From an uncultured Acetatifactor sp. (GTDB taxonomy: Bacteria > Bacillota > Clostridia > Lachnospirales > Lachnospiraceae), in the NCBI GenBank assembly GCA_910578185.1, contig CAJTPN010000010.1, positions 1 through 64,000 on the forward strand: a stretch of DNA of 64,000 nucleotides. Direction: 5' to 3'. Below are positions 44,383 through 53,386 of the stretch, piece after piece. The position numbers and the translations under genes are program-made. The notes beneath the pieces were generated by a model that saw only the letters and a program-made list of their open reading frames with translations, was not told the DNA's origin and searched no databases. Position 1 is the stretch's first letter. The number at the start of each line of letters is the position of its first letter.

Positions 44383-45165
44383 ATGAATCTAATAGAGTAC
44401 ATCTGCGAAGAATATGGGCTTGGCGAGTTTGAAGCAAACGGCTGTATTATGGCTGGAAAAGTATTGGTCAACGATGAGGTGTGCAGCTGGGTAAAGTACA
44501 AGGTCAAAAAAAACGACCGCATTCGGATGAAATATAAGAAGACGGATTTTGTCACCAGGGCCGGCAGGAAGCTTGAAAAGGCGCTGAATGTTTTTGGGCT
44601 GGACGTGACAGGGAAGGCTGCGCTGGATATCGGAGCCTCGGAAGGGGGCTTTACGGATTGTCTGTTAAAGCATGGCGCCCGGAAAGTGTATGCCGTGGAT
44701 GTGGCATACGGAATACTGGATTACGGCCTGCGGAGCAACGCAAAAGTGGTTGCATTGGAGAGAAAAAATGCAAGGTATTTGACGGAGGAGGACATTCCTG
44801 AGACGGTTGATGTGATTACGTCGGATGTCTCCTTTATCTCCCTTCTTATGGTGATTCCGCCTAATTTGCGTTTCCTGAACAGTGAGGGAGTGGCGGTTCT
44901 TCTGTTTAAGCCCCAGTTTGAACTGGCTCCGGAGGATTTGGGAAAAAACGGAATTCCGCTGGAACAGGAGAAGGTAGTGGACAGGATCCGGGAACTGGTT
45001 TTGGATATGAGGGCGGAAGGGCTGTTTATCCATGAGATCGCCAAGTCGCCAATCAAGGGAAATTCCGGAAATGTGGAATATCTGCTGTGGGGAAGTAAGA
45101 ATGCATCGAAGCTCCTTGGCAGACAGCAGGTGGCAGATTGCGTTTACGGAAGGGGATTCCAATGA
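44383..45165 (+). CDS. tlyA: TlyA-family RNA methyltransferase, copy 1
   Basis: A 260-residue protein with an N-terminal S4 RNA-binding domain (about 1-55) and an FtsJ-like methyltransferase domain. The SAM motif is ALDIGASEGGFTDCLLKHG, followed by VYAVDVAYG and ITSDVSFISLL. TlyA 2'-O-methylates rRNA in mycobacteria and affects capreomycin sensitivity; close relatives were once called haemolysins. An ATGA overlap joins it to a second, more diverged member. The ribosome binding site is weak, and coupling with the YitT gene upstream is likely. Confidence 0.88.
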   Translation: MNLIEYICEEYGLGEFEANGCIMAGKVLVNDEVCSWVKYKVKKNDRIRMKYKKTDFVTRAGRKLEKALNVFGLDVTGKAALDIGASEGGFTDCLLKHGARKVYAVDVAYGILDYGLRSNAKVVALERKNARYLTEEDIPETVDVITSDVSFISLLMVIPPNLRFLNSEGVAVLLFKPQFELAPEDLGKNGIPLEQEKVVDRIRELVLDMRAEGLFIHEIAKSPIKGNSGNVEYLLWGSKNASKLLGRQQVADCVYGRGFQ

Positions 45166-46001
45166 AGAAGAAAAAAATGTGTACCGTCCTGGAAAGACTG
45201 CTGGAAGAGGGATTCTTTGCGGATGAAAAGGAAGCGGCTGCCTGGGTGATGATGAAAAAGGTGCTGGTGAATGATCAGCCGGTCTGGAGTCTGCATGAAA
45301 AGATACCTGCGGACGCCGGAATCAGAATCAAGGAATTCTATAAAAAGCAGTATGTCAACAAGGGAGGATTTAAGCTGGAGGCGGCATTGAACCGATTTTC
45401 CATTGAAGCACAGGGCTGCGTGGTATTAGATTGCGGAGCTTCCACAGGAGGCTTTACGGACTGTTGGCTGCAGCATGGGGCCGGACTGGTATACGCAGTG
45501 GATGTGGGATATGGACAGCTGGCGGGGAAACTGGCCACAGATTCCCGTGTGGTCAATCTGGAGAAGACCAATTTATCGGATGAAAGACTGCTTTGCCTGG
45601 AGCCTGCGCCGGAAATGATTTCTCTGGATTTATCTTATCTGTCCCTGAAGAAGGCTCTGCCGATCTGCAGAGAAATCCTTGGGGAGAGAGGGCTGATGAT
45701 ATGTCTGATCAAACCCATATATGAGGTGGATTCTTCTGAGATCCGGAGAACCGGCAACATTAACCAGAGGCAGATTTTGAGGGAGATCCTGACGGATCTG
45801 TGTACTTTTTACAGGGAGAACGGACTGGATATTCTTGGGCTGACCAACAGCCCTGTGAGGGGGAACGGCCAAACATTGGAATATTTGATTGGGGTTTCCT
45901 GGAACCGGGAAATAGAGGATAACGCAAACCTCACTTACGAAACTCAGATAGAGGAAGCATTGGATGCTTCCTTTGCCTTGAAGGAATTTAAAAAGGGGTA
46001 A
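45162..46001 (+). CDS. TlyA-family RNA methyltransferase, copy 2
   Basis: A 279-residue paralogue of the preceding protein: S4-like N-terminus (RLLEEGFFADEKEAAAWV), SAM motif VLDCGASTGGFTDCWLQHG, VYAVDVGYGQLAGKL and ISLDLSYLSLKKAL. Its ATG overlaps the first copy's stop (ATGA) and is preceded by GGAAGGGG. The two share the fold but differ widely, so this is an old duplication with probably separate targets. A C-terminal tail of about 25 residues (DNANLTYETQIEEALD) is acidic. A convergent terminator separates it from manA. Confidence 0.85.
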   Translation: MKKKKMCTVLERLLEEGFFADEKEAAAWVMMKKVLVNDQPVWSLHEKIPADAGIRIKEFYKKQYVNKGGFKLEAALNRFSIEAQGCVVLDCGASTGGFTDCWLQHGAGLVYAVDVGYGQLAGKLATDSRVVNLEKTNLSDERLLCLEPAPEMISLDLSYLSLKKALPICREILGERGLMICLIKPIYEVDSSEIRRTGNINQRQILREILTDLCTFYRENGLDILGLTNSPVRGNGQTLEYLIGVSWNREIEDNANLTYETQIEEALDASFALKEFKKG

Positions 46002-46030
46002 AATGGCCCTTTAGACTGTTAGATTTGGAT

Positions 46031-46092
46031 TCCCTGGAATAAGGCTGGATGGACGGGAAATTGACATCTGGTTTGGCTCCAGGGATTTTTTT
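46031..46092 (+). terminator. Terminator between tlyA copy 2 and manA
   Basis: TCCCTGGA (46031-46038) pairs with TCCAGGGA (46078-46085), with a long intervening loop, followed by seven T residues. Confidence 0.6.
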
Positions 46093-46097
46093 GCCGA

Positions 46098-47192
46098 TTA
46101 ACCCCGCACATCCAGAAATTGCGCCTGGCCATGGATGCTGAAACGAACAGAATTCGCGGGGACAAACAGGCAGTCACCCTTGTAAAATTTCAAATGGCCT
46201 GCTTCTCCTTCGCAGTTGATGGTACCGCAGCCGTTGACGCACAGCAAAATGCGGAAACTTACCTGGTCGGATTGATAATGAACCACCTGACGTCTTTCTG
46301 TGTTGACAATCATTCGGTAGACTTCAAAATATTTACAGCTTGTCAGCAGCTCCATGGCGATGCCCTGGCGGTATTTCAATACCCTTAAGGGCTGCTTTGG
46401 CTCGGCTAAGCTGTGGAGATTGGCCACATCCAGGGCTTTTTCTATGTGCAGCTCACGTTTTTGACCGTTTTTATCCGTTCGATCATAGTCGTAGAGGCGG
46501 TAAGTCAGGTTGCTGTTCTCCTGGATTTCTGCAATCAGCGCCCCGGCGCCTATGGCATGGATGGTTCCCGCCTCAATCATGAACAGGTCCCCTTTTTTGA
46601 TGGGAACCCTCTGCAGGTATTTTTCTATTGTGCCGTTAAGGATAGCCCGTCGAATGGTTTCTCTGTCGCAGTCATGTTTTAATCCGTATATCAGTTCAGC
46701 GTCTTTTGCAGCGTCCAGCACATACCACATTTCGGTTTTGCCCCTTTGGCCGTTTTCGTGTATTCTGGCGTATTCGTCCGTAGGGTGCACTTGTACAGAC
46801 AGATCTTTTTTGGCGTCTATAAACTTGATCAGGATGGGAAGGTCAATATCCGACGGGGAAGGCATGGCGCAGCGGGTGGTGTCCGGGCAGCTTTTTGTCA
46901 GGCTGTCCGTCAGCTCAATGGAAGAATTGTATGTGACATGAGTGTCATATCGCAGCAAGTCGATTACATGGGTTCCCAGATATTCCGGATGTATTTTCAG
47001 CACTTCCGAAAGCGTCATGCCCTGAAAATTACCGCTGTCAACATAACTGGGGCCGTCGGGATGGGTGCTGCATTCCCAAGTCTCCGCCAGGGGTTCCATA
47101 TCTATATTTTTTGCAAATTCATCGTTTAATCTTTTGCCGCCCCACAGGTAATCCTTACCGGAGGGGCGCAGCAAAAAAGGTTGATTCCGCAT
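46098..47192 (-). CDS. manA: Mannose-6-phosphate isomerase, class I
   Basis: A 364-residue zinc cupin that interconverts mannose-6-phosphate and fructose-6-phosphate. It shows DYLWGGKRL, AETWECSTHPDGPS, the metal site QVHPTDEYA, GKTEMWYVLDA and the conserved AGTIHAIG. The start MRNQPFLL follows TTGGAG eight bases upstream, one base after the manC stop, so the two genes form an operon and are probably coupled. Together they turn fructose-6-phosphate towards GDP-mannose (a phosphomannomutase is also needed and is not here). Confidence 0.92.
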   Translation of the reverse strand: MRNQPFLLRPSGKDYLWGGKRLNDEFAKNIDMEPLAETWECSTHPDGPSYVDSGNFQGMTLSEVLKIHPEYLGTHVIDLLRYDTHVTYNSSIELTDSLTKSCPDTTRCAMPSPSDIDLPILIKFIDAKKDLSVQVHPTDEYARIHENGQRGKTEMWYVLDAAKDAELIYGLKHDCDRETIRRAILNGTIEKYLQRVPIKKGDLFMIEAGTIHAIGAGALIAEIQENSNLTYRLYDYDRTDKNGQKRELHIEKALDVANLHSLAEPKQPLRVLKYRQGIAMELLTSCKYFEVYRMIVNTERRQVVHYQSDQVSFRILLCVNGCGTINCEGEAGHLKFYKGDCLFVPANSVRFSIHGQAQFLDVRG

Positions 47193-47193
47193 C

Positions 47194-48510
47194 TCAATAC
47201 TCCAATTGGTATTTTTGTTTATCATGAACCGAGATTTCCGAACCAAGCTGAACCTCAATCAATTTCAGTTCGGTTTCGGCAATGACCGTATGGCGGCAGC
47301 CTGCGGTCATGGTGATCACGTCTCCGGATTTAACAGATTGTTTCATGCCGTCTACTATGGTCTGGCCGTTTCCGCTGACGACAACCCAGACTTCATCCCG
47401 GTTTCTATGGCTGTGATAGTTCATGCAATGTCCTGCGTTTAATGTAACTTTGATGGTCATGGAGCCGTTTTCCACATCGATTACCCGAAAGCTTCCCCAG
47501 GACTTTTCGGCAAACATGATCTGCTGCTCAATACCGTCCACATAGGGCTTGATATAAGAGCTTTGCTCCTTGTCGGAAACCAGGATGCCTTCCGGGCTTG
47601 CCGAAATGATTACGTCATGGAGTCCCATGGCAAGAACGGGAACATCCATCTCATTGATAATGTGAACGCCGCGGCAGGTATCGTTTAGGATGCCCTTTCC
47701 GATTACATGTTCTTCCATGGCCTCTGTCAGGGTGTTCCAGGTGCCGAGATCTTTCCATTGACCTGCAAACCGCATTACCTGAATACTTTTCTCCTTTTCC
47801 ACTACGGCGTAATCAAAGGAGATCTTTGTCAGCGTGTGGTATTTGGCGTACAGATCTTCATAGTCCGTAAAGTCCATTAATTCATGGGCTTTTTTCAGCA
47901 GGTAATTCAGACGGAAAGCGAATACGCCTCCATTCCAGAGAGCACCTCTGGAAATATAGTCTTTGGCGGTAGTTACGTCAGGCTTTTCCTTGAAGGTATC
48001 TACAGGGCTGATATTCCCGCTGTTTCTCGGAATAATATACCCGTATTTTTCACTGGGATAAGTGGGCTCGATTCCCATCAGCACAAGATTGGCTTCGCCC
48101 TTCTTCGCCTGAAGACTCAGAGCCTTTAAGGATGCAAAATATTCGTCCTCCACATAAGGATCCACGGGACAGATCACAACGGGTTCCTTGGGGTCAATTC
48201 CGCGGACATCCGCCAGATAGGCGGCAGCCAGGGCAATGGCCGGAAAGGTATCCCGGCGGCAGGGCTCCACGGAGATGCCTACCTGATCGCCCAACTGATT
48301 ATGGATGGTGGAAACCTGTGTCTTGCTGGTGGCAATGGTGATATTGGCGTCTGCGTCTGCTTTTTTGATCTGCCGGTATACGCGCTGAACCATGGATTCA
48401 TAGGTGCCGTCTTCCGATTTAAAAATTTTAATAAATTGTTTGGAGCGAATATCGTTGGAAAGGGGCCACAGGCGTTTGCCCGAACCGCCGGACAGTAATA
48501 CAATGTTCAT
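47194..48510 (-). CDS. manC: Mannose-1-phosphate guanylyltransferase
   Basis: A 438-residue enzyme that makes GDP-mannose from mannose-1-phosphate and GTP. The nucleotide motif is LLSGGSGKRLWPLSNDIRSKQF, and the catalytic domain contains VEPCRRDTFPAIALAAA and FKEKPDVTTA. A C-terminal cupin segment (NYHSHRNRDEVWVVVSGNG) makes it a two-domain ManC-type protein, but it is not fused to an isomerase domain because manA is separate. GGAGG lies about ten bases before the ATG. GDP-mannose would feed cell-surface glycans. Confidence 0.92.
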   Translation of the reverse strand: MNIVLLSGGSGKRLWPLSNDIRSKQFIKIFKSEDGTYESMVQRVYRQIKKADADANITIATSKTQVSTIHNQLGDQVGISVEPCRRDTFPAIALAAAYLADVRGIDPKEPVVICPVDPYVEDEYFASLKALSLQAKKGEANLVLMGIEPTYPSEKYGYIIPRNSGNISPVDTFKEKPDVTTAKDYISRGALWNGGVFAFRLNYLLKKAHELMDFTDYEDLYAKYHTLTKISFDYAVVEKEKSIQVMRFAGQWKDLGTWNTLTEAMEEHVIGKGILNDTCRGVHIINEMDVPVLAMGLHDVIISASPEGILVSDKEQSSYIKPYVDGIEQQIMFAEKSWGSFRVIDVENGSMTIKVTLNAGHCMNYHSHRNRDEVWVVVSGNGQTIVDGMKQSVKSGDVITMTAGCRHTVIAETELKLIEVQLGSEISVHDKQKYQLEY

Positions 48511-48552
48511 TTGGATGATACCTCCATTTCGCTTTGGAACAGCTTTGAGAAT

Positions 48553-49680
48553 TTACAAATTATAAGTTACCTTTTCAAGTAAAATTGGCTCAGGATTCTG
48601 TTTGATCCATTTAACTGCAGCTTCCGCTAAGTAATCAATTTGCTCTTGGCAGACCAAGGGAGCTTTGAAATGATTTATCTTTTTAATGGCGCTTTCTGCT
48701 TCCTTTATTTCATCCTCGCTCAGAACATTCCCCTGCAAAAAATACTGTGTCAGCGCCTCAAGCATTTTCTGATACTCCACATTCCAATTCACTCCGCCGT
48801 TGACATTGATCTCTCTGTCCACGCGGCCGGTAATGCGGATTACCTCTCCCTGCAGAGTTGCACAATTCCCTTTTGGCGGCACAAGAAATTCCCAAAGCGC
48901 ATTGTGCTGTTTCGCAACGGAGAGACTTTCATCCACCGCTATCAAAGACTTCCCATCGTGCTTAATAACTGGCTTAGCCGGAGTTATGTCAAAAATAATA
49001 TAAAATCGATTCATTACCGCCTCAATTTGCCTGCAATACGAATCGTCTGGGCTCATACCACTCTTGTAAAGTTCAAATTTATGTCCCATATCAGAAACAT
49101 ATTCCCGGGCCTTTCTCCATTCCTCCTCAGGGATGCCGCCTTGTTCTTTTTGCGCCTTGATCAACGCTTCCGCCATGTCCGGCTTGCTTTCGTGCCATGC
49201 TTCTGTCCCTTCGCTCAGCATATGGAGCAAAGGCGTTTGGCATTCATCCCACTTTACGGTATGATGACACGGATCAGCGCCATGTGCAAGGAGTAAACGA
49301 ACAATCTCACAGTTTCTTCCACTGACTGCATGGAATAAAGCGGTACGTCCCGCATGTGCCGCTATGTTTACATCAGCCCCATGCTCTATAAGGAATTTAC
49401 ATATGTCATAATCTCCCGCAAGCGCATGTTTAAAAAGAGGGGTTCCATAAGTGTTTTCAATATTTACATCAGCCCCACGCTCCACTAGCCACTCGACGAT
49501 TTCCAAAGGGATATGTTTATGCAGTGCGGTCTCCTTATAACCGCCGCGGTCATGGGCATTGGGATCGCAGGGAGCCAGCATCTGTCTGCATTGTTCAATA
49601 TTCTCTGCTGACCAGTTAAACATATTTTTACAGCAAAAATCATTAAATTCCTTAGGGAGAGTCATTCGTAATTTTGGCAT
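48553..49680 (-). CDS. Ankyrin-repeat protein, unknown function
   Basis: A 375-residue soluble protein. At least three ankyrin repeats lie at about 48-145: ETALHKHIPLEIVEWLVERGADVN, then TPLFKHALAGDYDICKFLIE and TALFHAVSGRNCEIVRLLLA, each ending in HGAD or RGAD. The C-terminal 200 residues match no family I know. Ankyrin repeats bind other proteins. It lies 42 bases upstream of manC on the same strand, but composition is AT-richer and it has its own likely promoter. The start follows AAGGAGA. Confidence 0.78.
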   Translation of the reverse strand: MPKLRMTLPKEFNDFCCKNMFNWSAENIEQCRQMLAPCDPNAHDRGGYKETALHKHIPLEIVEWLVERGADVNIENTYGTPLFKHALAGDYDICKFLIEHGADVNIAAHAGRTALFHAVSGRNCEIVRLLLAHGADPCHHTVKWDECQTPLLHMLSEGTEAWHESKPDMAEALIKAQKEQGGIPEEEWRKAREYVSDMGHKFELYKSGMSPDDSYCRQIEAVMNRFYIIFDITPAKPVIKHDGKSLIAVDESLSVAKQHNALWEFLVPPKGNCATLQGEVIRITGRVDREINVNGGVNWNVEYQKMLEALTQYFLQGNVLSEDEIKEAESAIKKINHFKAPLVCQEQIDYLAEAAVKWIKQNPEPILLEKVTYNL

Positions 49681-49727
49681 GTCTCATATTCTCCTTGTGG
49701 GGTTATTTGGTTCTGTGTTTGTCTGTA

Positions 49728-49750
49728 AAATATTATATCACATAATATTT
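49728..49750. promoter_or_regulatory. Palindrome over the ankyrin-gene promoter
   Basis: AAATATTAT-N5-ATAATATTT is a perfect nine-base inverted repeat. It covers a minus-strand extended -10 (TGATATAAT; TATAAT at 49732-49737) of the ankyrin gene and so resembles an operator. Confidence 0.5.
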
Positions 49751-49880
49751 CCGCATTCACCATTTTTTTGCATGGCTGCATAAGATTTGCGGCCGGGCTT
49801 GAGAAAATACTTTCTTATCCGGCAGTTGTGAAAATACATACCAAAAATTAAGAAGGATTCAATATCTTTAAGAAAGAACC

Positions 49881-49943
49881 AATGGAATTTTTAAATTTAT
49901 TTAAGTTCCATTTAAAGGAAAATTTTTCCGAATTTGTTATAAT
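49881..49943 (+). promoter_or_regulatory. Promoter region of the methyltransferase gene with two palindromes
   Basis: An extended -10 (TGTTATAAT, 49935-49943) lacks a consensus -35. In its place lies GGAAAA-T-TTTTCC (49917-49929). Just upstream, AATGGAA...TTCCATT (49881-49912) encloses TTAAAT-TT-ATTTAA. Together they suggest a regulated promoter. The rest of the 347-base gap between the ankyrin and methyltransferase genes holds only the divergent promoter. Confidence 0.5.
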
Positions 49944-50027
49944 TACCTGAAACAATCTACGGCAGACATGTGAGCAATGAAAAGCTGCCGCGGTATTGGA
50001 ATTATAAAACCAGGGAGGAAATCAAAA

Positions 50028-50834
50028 ATGATCGACATCAACAATATGTTTAGTAAAGTCGTAATGAAGGAACAGTACAAAAACGCAGATAATTTGAAGC
50101 TGCGCAAAAGCTTACACGAAAAGTACAGTGTGAATAAGGTGGGATTTCAAAAGTGGATGTTTGACCAATATCCCTTTGGACCAAAGATGAAAGTGTTGGA
50201 ATTGGGAAGCGGGAGAGGGGAACTATGGAATTACTATTTTGAAGATAAGGTGCTTCAGGATTATGAGATGGACATTATATTATCGGATTTTTCGGATGGA
50301 ATGATAGCGTATTTACGCGAGAGCTTATTGCGCAGGAAAGTATCTGTCAGAAAAATTGACATATTGGATATACCGTTTGATAACGATACTTTTGATCTTA
50401 TCATAGCCAATTCCATGCTGTATCATGTGAAAGATATTGATTTGGCCCTTTCCGAAGTCAAACGGGTCTTGAAAAAAGACGGTTTGTTTTATTGTTCTAC
50501 ATTTGGCATGAACGGAATGACACAATACCTGTATCATGCCCTGGATGAGCTTGGCATTTCTTATAATCATGAAAGCAATATTTCTTTTACCTTGCAAAAC
50601 GGAATGCAATTACTTAAAAAGCAGTTTGGAAATGTGGAACGATATGATTATGAGGATGCACTAAAGATTGATAACGTGGAGGATTACCTGGAGTATATCT
50701 ACTCCATGGCTTCACTGCAGGGACTTGATCGAAATAAATATGATATTTTGCGGGATTACTTTCAATCCAAAAAAGTGGACGGATATTTACATGTGCCCAA
50801 GGAATATGGAATGTTTGTGGCAGGGAAAGAGTAA
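50028..50834 (+). CDS. SAM-dependent methyltransferase
   Basis: A 268-residue class I methyltransferase. Motif I is VLELGSGRGELW (about 55-66), the acidic motif II region DIILSDFSDGM, and the later block DLIIANSMLYHVKDIDLALSEVKRVLKKDGLFYCSTFG is typical of UbiE/small-molecule methyltransferases. The substrate is unknown. ATG 50028 follows GGGAGG eight bases upstream; the longer frame from 49977 lacks a site. The gene is clearly AT-richer than the surrounding core genes, which suggests acquisition. Confidence 0.82.
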   Translation: MIDINNMFSKVVMKEQYKNADNLKLRKSLHEKYSVNKVGFQKWMFDQYPFGPKMKVLELGSGRGELWNYYFEDKVLQDYEMDIILSDFSDGMIAYLRESLLRRKVSVRKIDILDIPFDNDTFDLIIANSMLYHVKDIDLALSEVKRVLKKDGLFYCSTFGMNGMTQYLYHALDELGISYNHESNISFTLQNGMQLLKKQFGNVERYDYEDALKIDNVEDYLEYIYSMASLQGLDRNKYDILRDYFQSKKVDGYLHVPKEYGMFVAGKE

Positions 50835-50907
50835 AAATTTCTAAAAAAGGAGGCGGTGTAAATTTAAAAAAATTTAAGAAATTACTACTGGATATTTTCT
50901 GATAATC

Positions 50908-50916
50908 TGTTATAAT
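50908..50916 (+). promoter_or_regulatory. Extended -10 promoter of the coiled-coil gene
   Basis: TGTTATAAT, the same extended -10 as at 49935, without a good -35. It lies 54 bases before the start codon. Confidence 0.5.
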
Positions 50917-50969
50917 AATAGTACTATATATTATATACTATAATGGAAAGTAAGATAGGAGGAAGAAAT

Positions 50970-51521
50970 ATGGATTTATTCAACATGGCAACGAAGATGG
51001 CAAAGGAAGTGAGCAACAGTGTGGTTAGCATGGGAAGCGCATTGACTAATACCACCAGGGAGCAGACAGAGCTGGCGAATCTGAAGATTCAGAAGTCAGC
51101 GCTGGAAAGGAAGATGGAGAGCCAGTATGCGGAGATTGGAAAGAAGTACATTGCATACATCTCCAATGTATTTAATGCACAGCCTTTCGACGTGCAGGAT
51201 ATCTTGGATGCGATGAAGCCCAACTTGGAGAAGCTGACCGAGATTGAAGGGCAGGTTGCGGAGAAGGAGAAGCAGGTTAAGGCGAATAACGCGGAGCGCG
51301 ACAAAAAGAGGGCACAGGAACAGTTTGAGGCGGAGAAGAAAAAGCTGGATAAGGCAAAAGAGCTGGATATCCTCACAGAGGAGGAATACGAAGCCAAAAT
51401 TTCCGTGGCACAAAAGAAGCTGGAGAATTATGAGCTTCTCCACAAGGTAGAAATGCAGTACAATATGGATATTATCACCAAAGAAGAGTACGAGGAAAAG
51501 GTGAGAAATATTCTGCACTGA
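50970..51521 (+). CDS. Coiled-coil protein with two SHOCT-like motifs
   Basis: A 183-residue, highly charged, mostly helical protein. A long coiled coil (about 30-130) contains LANLKIQKSALERKMESQY and VAEKEKQVKANNAERDKKRA. Two copies of a short C-terminal SHOCT-type motif follow: ELDILTEEEYEAKISVAQKKL and MDIITKEEYEEKVRNIL. SHOCT motifs often mediate oligomerisation. There is no signal peptide. ATG 50970 follows AGGAGG seven bases upstream. The function is unknown; a structural or stress role near the membrane is possible but not shown. Confidence 0.72.
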   Translation: MDLFNMATKMAKEVSNSVVSMGSALTNTTREQTELANLKIQKSALERKMESQYAEIGKKYIAYISNVFNAQPFDVQDILDAMKPNLEKLTEIEGQVAEKEKQVKANNAERDKKRAQEQFEAEKKKLDKAKELDILTEEEYEAKISVAQKKLENYELLHKVEMQYNMDIITKEEYEEKVRNILH

Positions 51522-51600
51522 GCGGAAGGTGCCTATGGCGCCTGTGTATCCTGCGGAACCAATCTTGATACCGACATATGATGGCGCAGACAAGTAAGAG

Positions 51601-51646
51601 GAGCTGCCGGAAAATGACACAGCAAACAGTCATTTTCCGGCAGCTC
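51601..51646. terminator. Long bidirectional hairpin between convergent genes
   Basis: A perfect 18-pair stem: GAGCTGCCGGAAAATGAC (51601-51618) with its complement at 51629-51646, around a ten-base loop. It separates the coiled-coil gene (+) from pyrG (-). The T-run is weak on the plus strand. Confidence 0.7.
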
Positions 51647-51705
51647 ACATTTGTTTTGATGTTTCCCTGTAAGGTGTCAACCTTCAACGGATTGAATACC
51701 AGGGA

Positions 51706-53316
51706 TTATTGCATTGCTTTGTCACTCAATGCCGCAGCAACAAATCCTTTAAACAAAGGATGGGGTCTGTTGGGGCGGGACTTCAACTCAGGGTGTCCCT
51801 GGGTTGCAAGGTAGAAGGGATGTTCTGTGATCTCGCACATTTCCACGATGCGTCCGTCGGGGGAAGTGCCGGAGAGACGCAGTCCCTTTTCCTGCAGGAT
51901 TGCCCGATAGTCGTTGTTAACCTCATAGCGATGTCTGTGTCGTTCATAAATGGTTTCTTCACCATATAATTCATAGGCACGGGAGTCCTTGTCCAGTACA
52001 CAGGGATAAGCGCCCAGCCGCAGGGTGCCCCCGATATCTTCCACGCCGTTTTGGTCGGGCAGCAGGGCGATAACGGGGTGGGTGGTGGCAGGATCTAATT
52101 CTATGCTGTGAGCATCGTTATAACCGATTACGTTCCGAGCGTATTCTACAATAGTGAGCTGCATTCCGAGGCACAGACCCAGGAGCGGCTTTCTGTGGGT
52201 GCGGGCGTAAGTGATGGCAAGTATTTTGCCCTCTATACCCCTTGAGCCGAAGCCGCCGGGGATCAGGACGCCGTTTACATCAGCCAACAGCGTATCCACA
52301 TTTTCTTTTGTGACCGTCTCAGAGTCTATCCACTTGACATGAACGGTGGCATGATTGCTGATACCGCCGTGTTTCAGTGCCTCCACAACGCTGATATAGG
52401 CATCGTGAAGGGAGACATATTTGCCCACCAGGGCAATTTGAACTTCGTCTGTTGGGTGCTTTAAATCCTCCACCATTTTTTCCCAGTCGTTCAGATCAGG
52501 TTCCGGACAGTCCAGATGCAGGCATTCGCAAGCTACCTGGGCCAAGTGTTCTTTTTCCATGGCAAGAGGCGCTTCATAGAGATACTCTACATCCAGGTTC
52601 TGAAGTACACGCCTGCTGGGAACATTGCAGAACAGGGCGATCTTGTCCCTGATTCCCTGATCCAGTGCATGTTCGCTTCTGCATACGATGATATCTGGTT
52701 GAATCCCCATGCCCTGCAGGTCCTTGACGCTGGCCTGGGTAGGCTTTGTCTTCAATTCCTGGGAAGCACTCAGGTATGGAATTAAGGTTACATGGATTAA
52801 AATTGCGTTTTCGTGTCCCACATCGTGCTGGAATTGACGGATGGATTCCAGGAAGGGCTGGCTTTCGATATCGCCTACGGTGCCGCCCACCTCAATAATA
52901 GCGATGCGGGTGTGTGGATCGGTAAAATTGCGATAGAAACGGCTTTTGATCTCGTTTGTAATATGAGGAATCACCTGAACGGTGCCCCCGCCGTAATCGC
53001 CGCGCCGTTCTTTCTGCAGCACTGACCAGTAAATCTTTCCCGTGGTAACATTGGAACGTTTGTCCAGGCTTTCGTCGATGAAGCGCTCATAATGTCCCAA
53101 GTCCAGATCTGTTTCCGCGCCGTCGTCGGTGACAAAGACCTCTCCGTGCTGAATGGGGTTCATGGTGCCGGGATCAATATTAATATACGGATCGAATTTC
53201 TGCATGGTGACTTTGTAGCCTCTTGCCTTTAACAGGCGACCCAAGGACGCGGCGGTGATCCCTTTTCCCAGGCCGGATACCACACCGCCTGTGACAAATA
53301 CATATTTTACTGACAT
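51706..53316 (-). CDS. pyrG: CTP synthase
   Basis: A 536-residue enzyme that aminates UTP to CTP with glutamine and ATP. The synthase domain opens with KYVFVTGGVVSGLGKGITAASLGRLLKARG and contains FDPYINIDPGTMNP. The C-terminal glutaminase shows GGFGSRGIEGK, the nucleophile site LLGLCLGMQLT and the closing ATQGHPELKSRP. The start follows AGGAG nine bases upstream. It lies 70 bases after the DUF1846 gene with no terminator, so the two are likely co-transcribed. Confidence 0.97.
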   Translation of the reverse strand: MSVKYVFVTGGVVSGLGKGITAASLGRLLKARGYKVTMQKFDPYINIDPGTMNPIQHGEVFVTDDGAETDLDLGHYERFIDESLDKRSNVTTGKIYWSVLQKERRGDYGGGTVQVIPHITNEIKSRFYRNFTDPHTRIAIIEVGGTVGDIESQPFLESIRQFQHDVGHENAILIHVTLIPYLSASQELKTKPTQASVKDLQGMGIQPDIIVCRSEHALDQGIRDKIALFCNVPSRRVLQNLDVEYLYEAPLAMEKEHLAQVACECLHLDCPEPDLNDWEKMVEDLKHPTDEVQIALVGKYVSLHDAYISVVEALKHGGISNHATVHVKWIDSETVTKENVDTLLADVNGVLIPGGFGSRGIEGKILAITYARTHRKPLLGLCLGMQLTIVEYARNVIGYNDAHSIELDPATTHPVIALLPDQNGVEDIGGTLRLGAYPCVLDKDSRAYELYGEETIYERHRHRYEVNNDYRAILQEKGLRLSGTSPDGRIVEMCEITEHPFYLATQGHPELKSRPNRPHPLFKGFVAAALSDKAMQ

Positions 53317-53386
53317 TTTTGTATTCTCCTGATTTAAATTCCGTCATGCGCTAAATGCACATTGTCTGTATCGGATTTTAATGTCT

